Notes: generated by a model from the letters alone, not told the origin. Positions 25,521 through 34,294 are shown, numbered from the stretch's first letter. The stretch: 44,025 bases of DNA from Anaerolineae bacterium (GCA_011174845.1 DUEW01000014.1:22058-66082); one strand, 5' to 3'. A program made the numbers and translations.

Positions 25521-25722
25521 TTTCCTGGGAGCGGTCATCAACTGGGTTGATCGGCAGTTTCGTGGTGTCCAGGGGGTGACGGATGATTGGGATAGCTATT
25601 TACATCTTGTAATGAAGGAATATGCGTCTACATATGAACCGCCCTCGGAACTGTGGGCAGAGATTAGAGTAAAAGTTCAACGAGAGGTGGCCTTAAATCA
25701 AATTCAATCCTACGTGCCATAG
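25486..25722 (+). CDS. Small hypothetical protein overlapping the ParB-like gene
   Basis: This 78-residue ORF, if begun at the GTG at 25486, overlaps the previous gene by 35 bp. AAAGG lies just upstream. Alternatives are ATG at 25423 (99 residues, longer overlap) and TTG at 25495. The product is polar, with VINWVDRQFRGVQGVTDDWD and a C-terminal helix-like WAEIRVKVQREVALNQI. No family was recognised. The close overlap suggests co-translation with the ParB-like protein. A frameshifted extension of that protein is an alternative I consider less likely, since both ORFs have plausible starts or ends. Confidence 0.5.
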   Translation: MKELNTLQKKCDFLGAVINWVDRQFRGVQGVTDDWDSYLHLVMKEYASTYEPPSELWAEIRVKVQREVALNQIQSYVP

Positions 25723-25765
25723 GGAAACCTGAGAAAAGGAGGTGATGTTTTCGAAAGTAAATGAT

Positions 25766-25786
25766 CGAAATGGTCGGATCATTTCG
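25766..25786. repeat. Small hairpin in the leader of the binding-protein gene
   Basis: Arms CGAAATG (25766-25772) and CATTTCG (25780-25786) flank a seven-base loop, about 30 bases before the start codon. A strong AAGGAGGTG sequence (25736-25744) precedes it but is too far from the start to serve it. It may be a leader structure affecting translation. Confidence 0.35.
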
Positions 25787-25817
25787 CAAATGAATAATGA
25801 AGGACGAGGAGAAGATA

Positions 25818-27827
25818 ATGAAGTGCAGAAAGATTTTTACTCTACTCAGTTGGGGGATGGTGGTGCTGATGCTGTGTGCCTCCTGCCAAGCCGCAAAAGA
25901 GACAGAAGTCGCTCCTGCTGAGGCTCCTGCAGCGGAAAGCAAAGCGGAGGAGCCAGCAGCCGCGGCACCCTCGGAGGAACCGGCAGCGGAAGCACCTGCG
26001 GAGGAAGCAGCGGTCATTGACGCGTATCGCATCGCGATCCTGGCTGACATAACGAGCTCCAATGTATGGAATCTCTTCGGTCCGGGCGCCTCTGCATACA
26101 ACTATGTAGTGCAGGTGGGTTACTGGCCTGGCCTATTCACATTATCTGACCATCGATTTGACTTTGTGCCTCAGGTGGCCGCGGATTTTAGTTCGGCTTT
26201 GGAGCAGGAAGGTGATCTATGGGTCTCCACGATCCCTCTTAAGGAAGGATTCCTGTGGAGTGATGGATCGGAAATCACCGCTGCGGACATGGTTTTCACT
26301 GCTCAAGTCGTGATGGATTTTGATCTCAGCGGCAACTGGGATTACGCAACAAGCAACATAGATCATGTCGAAGCCATTGATCCCAGAACGGTTAAGTTCT
26401 ACTACACTGAAAAACCCGGTCTTGCGGTGCACGAATACGGTGTTCTGCAAAACCCTATCGTCCAGAAAGCCTTCTGGGAGCCGAAGCTGGCTGAAGCTTA
26501 TGCGGCTCTGGAAGCCATTGCAAATTTCGATCCTGAGACCGAGGAGTACCTTGCAGGCCTTGCTGAGGCGCAGCAAGTTTTGTACGGAGTCGAAGCTGAA
26601 GGTGAACCGATCTATGGGGCCTATAAGTTTGATAAGTGGGAAGTGGGAGCCTTTGTTGAAAATGATGCCAACGATTCGTACTTCTACAATGGGATGACCA
26701 TTGAGGAGTACGCAAGCGGGGGGTACCACGAAAACCTGGAAGGGGTCCAAGACTTCGAAGCCTATGGCGACGTCTCGGGCGAACCCGAGCTGTCTTACGT
26801 CAATGGTCCGCATGCCAATTCCGTGGTCTACAGCATCTACAGCCAGGATGCCGCTGTGCTGGCTTTACTGAACGGCGACGTGGATTACATCTACAACCCA
26901 AGTGGCTACGGACCGGGGCTTCAAGCTCAACTTGAAGGAAACCCCGATGTGACGATCGCAGAAAACCCTCGCAATGGCTGGCGTTTCTTGGCCTTTAACT
27001 TCAGGGTCCCACCGCTGGACGATATCGCTGTACGACAGGCTATTACCTGCATGATCGATAAGGAGTTCTTGACCAGCAATATCTTGCAGGGTGCGGCCTT
27101 CCCCGCGTACACCCCCGTCCCTGAGGGGCTCTCTTTCTGGTACAACCCTGACGTAACCCGCATTTGCTACGGTCTCTCTGAGCAAGAGCGCATGGTCTGG
27201 GCCGTAGAGCGGTTGCGAGAGGCCGGCTACAGTTGGGATGTCGAGCCTATCTGGAACGAGGATCGAGGTGGTTCCATCGATTGGGGCGAAGGGCTGAAGA
27301 TGCCCGACGGAACAGAAGTACCAGAATTGCTGCTTCTTGCTCCAAGCCCTGGTTACGATCCCTTGAGGGCCACCAGTGGTGTTCTGATCGAGCAGTGGGC
27401 TGGCATGTTAGGCTTCCCCGTTAGGGCACAGCTAACCAACTTCAACAACATCCTCAACGAGACGCTGGGAGGCGGTGGGAATTGGGACATGGTAGTCGTG
27501 GGCTGGAACTTGACGACCTTCCCGGATCACATGTGCGATTTCTTCCTCGAAGAATACGGTGGACCATTTGCTTTCACAGGCTATGCCGGGGAAGAACTCG
27601 TCCAGATGTGCTTGGAATTCAAAGCTAGCACCAACCTAGAAGAAGCCCGTCTACTTGGTTTCAAGATGCAGGAGCTTCTAGCTACCGAGTTGGCCTACAC
27701 CTACCTCTTTGCCAACCCGGTGAAGGATGCTTACAACCTGACCTATGTCGACTACCCGTTCACCGATGTTCTCGACGGCATTGAAGGTCTTTATGGTCAG
27801 CAAAATCTCGTCGTTGCACCCGAGTGA
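25818..27827 (+). CDS. Peptide/nickel-type ABC importer, solute-binding lipoprotein
   Basis: This is a 669-residue family-5 binding protein exported as a lipoprotein. The ATG at 25818 follows GAGGAGAAG; an in-frame ATG at 25797 is less likely. The signal has KCRK, a hydrophobic core, and LCASC with Cys23 as lipid site (Cys at position -3 is slightly atypical). A linker of about 45 residues rich in Ala, Glu and Pro tethers the domain. Family motifs include WSDGSEITAADMVFTAQVVM and DIAVRQAITCMIDKEFL. It is the first gene of a complete importer operon (dppB, C, D, F follow). The ligand is probably a peptide or similar small solute; the sequence does not identify it. Confidence 0.94.
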   Translation: MKCRKIFTLLSWGMVVLMLCASCQAAKETEVAPAEAPAAESKAEEPAAAAPSEEPAAEAPAEEAAVIDAYRIAILADITSSNVWNLFGPGASAYNYVVQVGYWPGLFTLSDHRFDFVPQVAADFSSALEQEGDLWVSTIPLKEGFLWSDGSEITAADMVFTAQVVMDFDLSGNWDYATSNIDHVEAIDPRTVKFYYTEKPGLAVHEYGVLQNPIVQKAFWEPKLAEAYAALEAIANFDPETEEYLAGLAEAQQVLYGVEAEGEPIYGAYKFDKWEVGAFVENDANDSYFYNGMTIEEYASGGYHENLEGVQDFEAYGDVSGEPELSYVNGPHANSVVYSIYSQDAAVLALLNGDVDYIYNPSGYGPGLQAQLEGNPDVTIAENPRNGWRFLAFNFRVPPLDDIAVRQAITCMIDKEFLTSNILQGAAFPAYTPVPEGLSFWYNPDVTRICYGLSEQERMVWAVERLREAGYSWDVEPIWNEDRGGSIDWGEGLKMPDGTEVPELLLLAPSPGYDPLRATSGVLIEQWAGMLGFPVRAQLTNFNNILNETLGGGGNWDMVVVGWNLTTFPDHMCDFFLEEYGGPFAFTGYAGEELVQMCLEFKASTNLEEARLLGFKMQELLATELAYTYLFANPVKDAYNLTYVDYPFTDVLDGIEGLYGQQNLVVAPE

Positions 27828-27857
27828 GAGCGTGTAGAACCCTCGCTCCTCCTACGA

Positions 27858-27889
27858 AGAGGGGGGTGGAAACAGTGCCACCCCCCTCT
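27858..27889 (+). promoter_or_regulatory. Strong 12-bp stem-loop between binding protein and permease genes
   Basis: Perfect arms AGAGGGGGGTGG (27858-27869) and CCACCCCCCTCT (27878-27889) with an eight-base loop lie in the 95-bp gap after the binding-protein gene. There is no T run, so it is more likely a 3'-end stabiliser or partial attenuator. Such stems commonly raise binding-protein levels above permease levels in importer operons (established for several systems; inferred here). Confidence 0.6.
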
Positions 27890-27922
27890 CCTCCTTGCAT
27901 TTCTTCAATGAGGTAGTAGACC

Positions 27923-29074
27923 ATGGGCAACTACATCCTGCGACGTTTGTTCCAAATCATCCTTACCCTGGTGATTTTTCAGACCTTATTATTTTTAATC
28001 CTCGATGCCCAGCCAGGTGACATCACGCTTCAATACCTTACCGATCCTAGGGTCACCCCAGAGATACGCGATCAGATGCGGATCGCCCTCGGGTTGAACA
28101 AGCCACCCATCGAGCGTTACTTACAGTGGTTGAGGAACTTTACAACAGGAAATTTAGGGATTTCTTTCAGCCATTATCCACGTCCCGTGTTGGACATCAT
28201 TCTCGAGCGTGCTCCTCGCACGATTGTGCTCTTCCTGACCTCAACATTGGTTTCCTTTTTTGTCGGATTTGTCTTAGGCAAGCAATTGGCTTGGCGTAGA
28301 GGTGGTAGTTTTGAATACTCGATGACGATGGTGGGTGTGGTCTTGTACACCATCTTCACGCCTTGGTTCGCACTGATATTGATTTATCTGCTGGGCTTGC
28401 GTTTAGGTTGGTTGCCGGTGGGAAAGTTCCTGGATCCGATCTTGTGGCGGGACGCTCCCGTTGATGCCAACTATGTCTTTGCTCGTTTGGGATTTACCGG
28501 TTTTGTATTAGGCGTACTGGTTGCTTTCATGTGGCTAAGTACGGCGGGATTGAGCCCTGTAAGGCGAAGAAGCCTGAGAATTGTGGGTCTGTTGGTGATC
28601 ATTGGAACGCCTCTTGGCTTGTGGGCTCTTTCTGATGTTGGGTATTTAGCGGGGGACATGCTTGAGCACATGATATTGCCGGTTGCTGTCGCCACCTTGG
28701 TCTCCTTCGCCGGCACAATGCTCATGATGCGTAATACCATGCTTGAGACCCTGAGAGAAGACTTCGTCATGGCCTCGCGCGCCAAAGGCTTGTCTGAAGC
28801 GGAAGTGCGCGATAAACACGCCGCGCGTAATGCATTCCTCCCGGTATTCACCAACTTGATCATCAGCATTCCTTTCGTGCTCAGTGGCGGGATCATCACG
28901 GAGACCGTCTTTTCGTGGCCCGGTATGGGTCTTACGCTGTTACAAGCAGTGCAAAACGAAGATATCCCATTGGCGATGGGCGCGATGACGTGCGTCGGAG
29001 TTCTAGCCTTGTTTGCTCACCTTTTTGCTGATGTGACCTACGCGTTCCTCGATCCGCGCATTCGATACCAATAG
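27923..29074 (+). CDS. dppB: Peptide/nickel ABC importer permease (DppB-type)
   Basis: This 383-residue membrane permease opens with the family hallmark YILRRLFQIILTLVIFQTLL and has the conserved N-terminal segment LRNFTTGNLGISFSHYPRPV. The coupling (EAA) loop is MASRAKGLSEAEVRDKHAAR, near residue 285. A longer than usual central segment (about 170-240) contains extra hydrophobic stretches (FTGFVLGVLVAFMWLSTAG and RIVGLLVIIGTPLGLWAL), so it exceeds the typical 310-340 residues. GAGGTAG precedes the ATG. It pairs with the DppC-type permease 9 bp downstream. Confidence 0.94.
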   Translation: MGNYILRRLFQIILTLVIFQTLLFLILDAQPGDITLQYLTDPRVTPEIRDQMRIALGLNKPPIERYLQWLRNFTTGNLGISFSHYPRPVLDIILERAPRTIVLFLTSTLVSFFVGFVLGKQLAWRRGGSFEYSMTMVGVVLYTIFTPWFALILIYLLGLRLGWLPVGKFLDPILWRDAPVDANYVFARLGFTGFVLGVLVAFMWLSTAGLSPVRRRSLRIVGLLVIIGTPLGLWALSDVGYLAGDMLEHMILPVAVATLVSFAGTMLMMRNTMLETLREDFVMASRAKGLSEAEVRDKHAARNAFLPVFTNLIISIPFVLSGGIITETVFSWPGMGLTLLQAVQNEDIPLAMGAMTCVGVLALFAHLFADVTYAFLDPRIRYQ

Positions 29075-29083
29075 AAGGCAGCG

Positions 29084-30040
29084 ATGGCAGAGATAACAAA
29101 ATCACAATTGTCCGGCCTCACTGAACCGATCTGGCGTATCCGTCTTCGATTATTAAGGCGCAGCTTCATCGAGAACTGGAGGTTGTTCAGGGAATACCCA
29201 ATCGGCATGATCGGTTTGGGGATCATCGCGGTTTTTGGTTTGATGGCGGTGGCGCATCCGATCTTGATGGAGTATGTCTGGGAACCTCGCGTCTATGATC
29301 CTGTGATCGGGTACGACATCTCCATTCTCGCTCATCCATCACAACCTTCTTCGACGCATATTCTGGGAACGGATCCGCTAGGTCGTGATGTACTCAGCCA
29401 GTTGCTGTACGGCACACGTTTTGGTTTCAGTCTGGGTATTTCGGCGGCGCTTGTTTCGGTCATCGTTTCGACCAGCATCGGAGCGTTGTCGGCTTACTAC
29501 GGCGGCATCGTTGATGTCTTCTTCATGCGATTGGCTGACGTGGTGATCATGCTACCCTTTATCGCAATATTAATCGTCTTGAGTGCACTCATCGAATTCA
29601 ACGGTTTATCGCTGGCATTGGTTTACGGTATCCTTGTGGGTTTCGGGGGACAGACGATCGTTATCAAATCACAGGCTCTCAGCATCAAGGTGAAGCCGTA
29701 TATCGAGGCCGCTCGAGCTGCAGGTGGTAGCGACGGGCATATCATCTTCACCCATCTGATCCCCAATCTGATGCCGCTTTCCTTTCTCTACATGATGTTC
29801 ACTGTAACCGGAGCAGTCTTCGCTGAAGCAGCACTGTCTTTCTTCGGTCTGCTTAACATTCGTATGAGTTGGGGCATCATGATCAACACCGCTCAAGCGG
29901 CCGGATACTTGTTGGCTGGTCCGGAGTATCTCCACCTGATGCTTCCTGCTGGATTGGCGATCACCATGCTATGTTCATCTTTTTACATGGTCGGTCGGGC
30001 GCTGGACGAGGTCGTCAACCCCCGCTTGCGCCAACGTTAG
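29084..30040 (+). CDS. dppC: Peptide/nickel ABC importer permease (DppC-type)
   Basis: This is a 318-residue permease. The N-terminal cytoplasmic segment WRLFREYPIGMIGLGIIAVF is typical of DppC/OppC. HILGTDPLGRDVLSQLLYGT matches the family signature just before the core, and the EAA-type coupling loop is YIEAARAAGGSDGHIIFTHL. Six membrane segments are expected, at about 40-60, 110-135, 145-165, 180-200, 235-260 and 285-305. AAGGCAG precedes the ATG. It lies 9 bp after dppB and 15 bp before dppD, so all are probably one transcript. Confidence 0.95.
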   Translation: MAEITKSQLSGLTEPIWRIRLRLLRRSFIENWRLFREYPIGMIGLGIIAVFGLMAVAHPILMEYVWEPRVYDPVIGYDISILAHPSQPSSTHILGTDPLGRDVLSQLLYGTRFGFSLGISAALVSVIVSTSIGALSAYYGGIVDVFFMRLADVVIMLPFIAILIVLSALIEFNGLSLALVYGILVGFGGQTIVIKSQALSIKVKPYIEAARAAGGSDGHIIFTHLIPNLMPLSFLYMMFTVTGAVFAEAALSFFGLLNIRMSWGIMINTAQAAGYLLAGPEYLHLMLPAGLAITMLCSSFYMVGRALDEVVNPRLRQR

Positions 30041-30055
30041 GGGACTGAGTTGCCA

Positions 30056-31036
30056 ATGAAAGACAAGAACATTCTCTCCGTTCAAAATCTGACCATGCAC
30101 TATCGCACTCGCAAAGGAGACGTATCTGCGGTGGATGATGTCTCCTTTGATCTTGCACGAGGTCAATCGCTCGGATTGGTTGGAGAGTCGGGATGCGGAA
30201 AGACATCGATAGCCTTTTCGCTTCTTCGCTTACTTCCAGAGAACGCTCAATTGCTCAGCGGGAATGTGTACCTTGATGGTTGTGATGTCCTCGCGTTGGA
30301 CGAGAAAGAGGTTCGAAAGATACGCTGGCGAGGTATTTCGATGGTCTTTCAGGCAGCGATGAACGCCCTCGATCCTGTGTATCGGGTTGGAGACCAGATC
30401 ATAGAAGCGCTTCAAACTCACTTCAGAGGCCTCAGTGAAGCCGAGGCCCGGGAGCGGGTGCGAGAGTTGTTCCCCCTCGTGGGATTGGACCCTGGCCTGA
30501 TGGACCGCTACCCACACGAGTTCAGTGGCGGTATGCGTCAACGTGCGATTATCGCAATGGCGCTCTCTTGCGAGCCGAGAGTGATCATCGCCGATGAGCC
30601 GACTACCGCGCTCGATGTGATCGTACAAGATCGCATTCTAGGAGAATTGCGAGCGATCCAGCAGAAGATGGATATGAGTATGATCTACATTACGCATGAT
30701 ATCGCTGTTATCGCTGAGGTAAGTGATCGAATTGGTGTGATGTACGCTGGGCGGATGGCAGAATTGGCGTCTGCAGTAGATGTCTTTGAAAAGCCTCTTC
30801 ACCCTTACACCCATGCTCTTATGAATGCTTTCCCCAGTATTGAGGGGGAGAAGCAAGAGTTGAAGGCTTTACCCGGCGAACCGCCTGATTTGTTGTCTCC
30901 CCCCAGTGGGTGTCGCTTCCATCCACGTTGTTCTCGGACGATTGAAAAATGTATGGGGCTCCAGCCTCCTTTCGAGGAGATGGGGGCCGGTCACTTCGTG
31001 GCCTGCTGGAACCCTCTCGAGGTGGGTAATGGGTGA
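30056..31036 (+). CDS. dppD: Peptide/nickel ABC importer, ATP-binding subunit (DppD-type)
   Basis: This is a 326-residue ATPase with Walker A GESGCGKTS near residue 42, signature FSGGMRQR, Walker B VIIADEPTTALDV and H-loop YITHDIAVIAEV. The C-terminal oligopeptide-transporter extension has the cysteine cluster CRFHPRCSRTIEKC, which in relatives may bind an iron-sulfur cluster. ATG at 30056 is used; a TTG at 30050 lies at better spacing from AGGGG and would add two residues. The 3' end overlaps dppF by eight bases. With dppF it energises the two permeases. Confidence 0.94.
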   Translation: MKDKNILSVQNLTMHYRTRKGDVSAVDDVSFDLARGQSLGLVGESGCGKTSIAFSLLRLLPENAQLLSGNVYLDGCDVLALDEKEVRKIRWRGISMVFQAAMNALDPVYRVGDQIIEALQTHFRGLSEAEARERVRELFPLVGLDPGLMDRYPHEFSGGMRQRAIIAMALSCEPRVIIADEPTTALDVIVQDRILGELRAIQQKMDMSMIYITHDIAVIAEVSDRIGVMYAGRMAELASAVDVFEKPLHPYTHALMNAFPSIEGEKQELKALPGEPPDLLSPPSGCRFHPRCSRTIEKCMGLQPPFEEMGAGHFVACWNPLEVGNG

Positions 31037-32024
31037 GAACAGCACGCTGGTGAACGTGGTTGGATTAGAGAAGCGATTCCCGGTATCCGCAGGGGTTTTC
31101 GGTCGCTTGAGAGGGCACATCCATGCTGTGGATGAAATCAGCTTCGAAATCCCTTCAGGGCGATCCTTAGGACTTGTGGGTGAATCTGGCTGTGGAAAAA
31201 CGACAACCGGGAAGCTTCTCGCCCGCTTGCTGGATCCCACGGATGGCCACATATATCTCAACGATGAGGAGTTGGGAAAGATTGATCTGGCGGAAATTCG
31301 AGGCCAGGAACTCAAGACCTTCCGCAGACGGGTGCAAATTATCTTTCAGGATCCTTATGAATCACTCAACCCTCGCCGGACGATCTATGACACGGTGGAA
31401 GAACCGTTAAGGGTTCAGGGGATCGGGGGCATGGCGGAAAGAGAAGCGAGGGTCGTCAAACTGCTCGAATTGGTCGGATTGACTCCGGCTTCAAGCTTCT
31501 TGTTCCGATTTCCCCACGAGTTATCGGGAGGTCAACGTCAACGGGTGGCGATCGCACGTGCCTTGGTTGTCAACCCCGTTTTTGTGATCGCGGATGAACC
31601 GACTTCTATGTTGGATGTTTCCATTCGTATTGGGGTGATGCAGTTGATGACCGAGTTGGCGGAGCGATTAAATGTCAGCTATCTTTATATCACCCACGAT
31701 CTTGCGGTCGCGCGGTACATGTGTCAAGAGATCGCAGTGATGTATTTGGGAAAGATCGTCGAGCAGGGTGAGACGGAAGAGATGATCCGACATCCGCAAC
31801 ATCCTTATACCCGAGCACTCTTTTCGGCAGTTCCAGTTCCCAACCCTCGGAGAAACCGGATTGCAATAGAGATCAAAGGTGGAGTTCCTACACCGATTGA
31901 TCCGCCACAACGCTGTCGCTTTTATGATCGTTGTCTGAGTGGGGATGATTTCTGCCTGAATAATGATCACCCACCTCTGGACGATAAGGGAGCTGGACAT
32001 CGGGTGGCGTGTTATAAGGTGTAA
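31029..32024 (+). CDS. dppF: Peptide/nickel ABC importer, ATP-binding subunit (DppF-type)
   Basis: This is a 331-residue ATPase with Walker A GESGCGKTT, signature LSGGQRQRVAIARAL, Walker B FVIADEPTSMLDVS and H-loop YITHDLAVARYM. The C-terminal cysteine region CRFYDRCLSGDDFC parallels that of dppD. The ATG at 31029, with GAGGTGGG before it and overlapping the dppD stop, is preferred over an in-frame upstream ATG at 30906, which would add 41 residues translated from dppD sequence. It is the last gene of the importer operon; no strong terminator hairpin follows. Confidence 0.95.
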   Translation: MGENSTLVNVVGLEKRFPVSAGVFGRLRGHIHAVDEISFEIPSGRSLGLVGESGCGKTTTGKLLARLLDPTDGHIYLNDEELGKIDLAEIRGQELKTFRRRVQIIFQDPYESLNPRRTIYDTVEEPLRVQGIGGMAEREARVVKLLELVGLTPASSFLFRFPHELSGGQRQRVAIARALVVNPVFVIADEPTSMLDVSIRIGVMQLMTELAERLNVSYLYITHDLAVARYMCQEIAVMYLGKIVEQGETEEMIRHPQHPYTRALFSAVPVPNPRRNRIAIEIKGGVPTPIDPPQRCRFYDRCLSGDDFCLNNDHPPLDDKGAGHRVACYKV

Positions 32025-32692
32025 CTCAAAATTTTATTCGTATAGGGGCTGGACAAGTCTGTTCAAATCTGTAACTTAGTTTTAAGCTCTTGAGCGTCTC
32101 TACTGAGATTGTTGTTCTCCATGTTTTTATAGACAAGCCTAAGTCAGGGGCTCATCTGAATCTCATTATGAGATGATCTAAGCATCTGCGTCTAGTCACT
32201 CAAGCTTCGATTGATCTTTTATGATTTAGCCGGAAATTCAGAGTTGTGAACGTAGGGGCAATTCATGAATTGCCCCTACGCGAGGTAGATGATCCTGTCC
32301 CATTGGGACGAGACGACCCCGTCTACGCGGGGCGAACGGCCCCAGCCCGCCGGGGTGAGACGGCCGGTCCGTCGGCTGAAGGTATCGAGTGTTCTTCTCG
32401 GCGGTTCGCGGTACGAACGGTGAATTGCCTCTACATATCTGGCAATTGTACGTATTAGGGACCGGAACGGTCTCGTCTAAGCCGGCTGCTCGAGTCACTT
32501 TGATACCGCTACCGGATCGTTGTTCCTCAAACTCGAAGTTGCTAAATTCTTTCACGTATATGTTCTGGTTTTGTAATGTTAGACCAACAGCCACTTAGAT
32601 CTGAGACCTCCCCAGACGTACTCCCACCTTGAGACCTTGCTTAAATCGAAGGTTGAGAAGAGAATAATCCTATCCGTAGTATGGAGATAGCT
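32025..32692. other. 668-bp intergenic region with a palindromic element
   Basis: Between the importer operon and the aminotransferase gene. Its main feature is the repeat element at 32251-32434. The remaining sequence shows no RNA gene or credible ORF; short ORFs that overlap the repeat on either strand read through palindromes and are not considered real. Confidence 0.5.
32251..32434. repeat. GTAGGGGC-family palindromic element, compound copy
   Basis: A perfect 30-bp palindrome (32251-32280) with arm CGTAGGGGCAATTCA opens the element. A GC-rich middle with CCCCGTCTACGCGGGG and other short hairpins follows. A slightly altered right end, TGAATTGCCTCTAC, lies at 32421-32434. The same end sequences and similar interior occur at 38401-38478, so this is probably two nested or adjacent copies of one non-autonomous element. 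Confidence 0.85.
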
Positions 32693-33922
32693 ATGAGCGA
32701 TTTGGAACCGATCATCACCAAGGTTGAGGACATCGGCTGGGATGCCAGGTTGGCAAAGCGAACGCACGGAATGAAGAGTTCTGTTATCCGCGAGTTGCTG
32801 AAGGTGACCTTGCAACCAGACATGATCTCCTTCGCTGGTGGTTTACCTGCGCCAGATTTATTCCCTCTCCGCGAGTTCGAAGAAGCATGTCAATATGTCC
32901 TACAACATCAGGGCGAAGTGGCATTGCAGTATGGTCCTACCGAAGGCTATTCACCTCTGAAAGAATTTCTTGCCGAGAAGATGTCAAAATATGGCATCTT
33001 GGTCGAATTGGAAAATATCTTGATCACCAATGGCTCGCAACAGGGGTTGGATTTGATTGGCAAGGTCTTTGTTGACCCAGAGGCCTGCGTCATTTGTAGT
33101 CGTCCAACCTATCTGGGGGCGTTACAGGCTTGGGATGCTTATGAAGCTCGTTATTGCACAGTACCTCTTGATGATGAAGGAATGTGCATCGATGAGTTGC
33201 CAGCCATTCTCGATGCTGACCATCATCATCGCTTTATCTACGTCCTGCCGAATTTTCACAACCCGGCCGGAACCACCCTTCCGCTGGAGCGCCGAAAGCA
33301 GTTAGTCGAGATCGCGCGTCAGCATGATCTCGTGATCATCGAAGATGATCCTTACGGCGAGCTTCGCTACGAGGGCGAGGACATCACACCCATCTTTCGT
33401 TTGGCTCCGGAGAGAACCCTTTACTTAAGCACATTTTCGAAGACGCTAGCCCCAGGGATTCGGCTCGCTTGGGTTGTCGCACCTAAACCGATCATCGCCA
33501 AGCTGGTACAGGCGAAACAGGGGGCTGATTTACACACTGGTACGTTTGTTCAGATGGTGGCCAATGATATCTGTCAGCGCGGTTTTCTCCGTCAACATGT
33601 GAAACGGTTATGCGAAATTTATCATAAACGACGTGACGCGATGCTGGATGCCCTGGCGGAACATATGCCCGAAGAGGTCTCATGGACACGTCCCCAGGGA
33701 GGTTTGTTCCTATGGGCACGCACATGCGATCGCATCAACACGCGCGATTTTCTCGATAAGGCTACCGCGGCCAAGGTCGCCTATGTCCCGGGTTTCGCTT
33801 TCTACCCAGGCGAGAGCGGTGGTTTCCATTCCATGAGGCTAAATTTTTCCTACTGCAAGGAAGAGCTCATTAATGAGGGCATTTACCGTCTTGGGATAGC
33901 GATGAAGGAAGAACTGGCTTGA
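32693..33922 (+). CDS. PLP-dependent aminotransferase (2-aminoadipate/LysN-like, class I/II)
   Basis: This is a 409-residue aminotransferase of fold type I. The start at 32693 follows GGAGATAG; an in-frame ATG at 32681 lacks one. Features are DMISFAGGLPAPDLFP near the N-terminus (typical of the LysN/MocR-like group), YGPTEGYSPLKEFLA, LPNFHNPAGTTLP, IEDDPYGELRYEG, and the PLP lysine Lys250 in STFSKTLAPGIRLAW. The arginine that binds the substrate carboxylate is likely in MRLNFSYCKEE. Relatives transaminate 2-aminoadipate, aromatic or branched-chain amino acids; the exact substrate cannot be told. There is no DNA-binding domain, so it is an enzyme and not a MocR regulator. Confidence 0.92.
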   Translation: MSDLEPIITKVEDIGWDARLAKRTHGMKSSVIRELLKVTLQPDMISFAGGLPAPDLFPLREFEEACQYVLQHQGEVALQYGPTEGYSPLKEFLAEKMSKYGILVELENILITNGSQQGLDLIGKVFVDPEACVICSRPTYLGALQAWDAYEARYCTVPLDDEGMCIDELPAILDADHHHRFIYVLPNFHNPAGTTLPLERRKQLVEIARQHDLVIIEDDPYGELRYEGEDITPIFRLAPERTLYLSTFSKTLAPGIRLAWVVAPKPIIAKLVQAKQGADLHTGTFVQMVANDICQRGFLRQHVKRLCEIYHKRRDAMLDALAEHMPEEVSWTRPQGGLFLWARTCDRINTRDFLDKATAAKVAYVPGFAFYPGESGGFHSMRLNFSYCKEELINEGIYRLGIAMKEELA

Positions 33923-33930
33923 AGTCTGGC

Positions 33931-33986
33931 TGCGAGCTACAAGTCGCAGGTCACAAGCATCAAGTCTCAAGCCACAAGCTTTAAGC
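33931..33986. repeat. Degenerate simple repeat (ACAAGYY-like)
   Basis: Short near-repeats such as CTACAAGTC, TCACAAGCA, TCAAGTCTC and CCACAAGCT follow one another just after the aminotransferase stop codon. The sequence has no coding signal and looks like slippage-derived low-complexity DNA. Confidence 0.6.
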
Positions 33987-33993
33987 TATAAAA

Positions 33994-34032
33994 ACACCTC
34001 CCGGCGATCTTTACTAACTCGTTGGGAGGTGT
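33994..34032. terminator. Hairpin with 9-bp arms, possible terminator
   Basis: Arms ACACCTCCC (33994-34002) and GGGAGGTGT (34024-34032) enclose a 21-base loop. On the plus strand only a weak CCTTTG follows; on the minus strand five T follow directly. It is placed to end the aminotransferase transcript, but the T run faces the other way. Confidence 0.4.
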
Positions 34033-34077
34033 CCTTTGAATGCCCTTATAGTTTGAAACTATTCTGGAACCGGAGCC

Positions 34078-34120
34078 TTTAGCCTGCGCATCAATGCGCA
34101 CACTAAATGGTGTGGCTAAA
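34078..34120. repeat. Cruciform-like palindromic element
   Basis: Outer arms TTTAGCC (34078-34084) and GGCTAAA (34114-34120) enclose two smaller hairpins, TGCGCA/TGCGCA (34085-34090, 34095-34100) and CACAC/GTGTG. Its three-armed layout resembles the last unit of the array at 21726-21779, with different bases. Confidence 0.6.
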
Positions 34121-34294
34121 GCCATTAAGCTGTCTAGATCAGAGACCTCCAATGAATGGATAAAAACTCTCTCCCGCTGGGTCCGCGCCCTTGCTGTGGA
34201 GTGAGTTAGGCTCCTATGTTAGAATCCTCACCCGACAGCTTTATGATGTAGTATCGACAAGTAAACCTGTTTGTTCGGAGCGATCAAGCTAGCG

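Larger units (their letters stand above)
33923..34294. other. 372-bp intergenic region with three small repeats
   Basis: Between the aminotransferase and maf. It holds a CAAGY-type degenerate simple repeat (33931-33986), a hairpin (33994-34032) and a cruciform-like element (34078-34120). No gene was recognised. Confidence 0.55.

Noticed and set aside
30906-31028. 41-residue N-terminal extension of the DppF-type ATPase
   Set aside because: It would be translated from inside dppD in another frame; the ATG at 31029 has a good ribosome-binding site and gives the normal family length.
32238-32598. ORFs on both strands over the palindromic element
   Set aside because: They read through inverted repeats, which keeps the frame open on both strands by chance; the protein sequences mirror the repeat.
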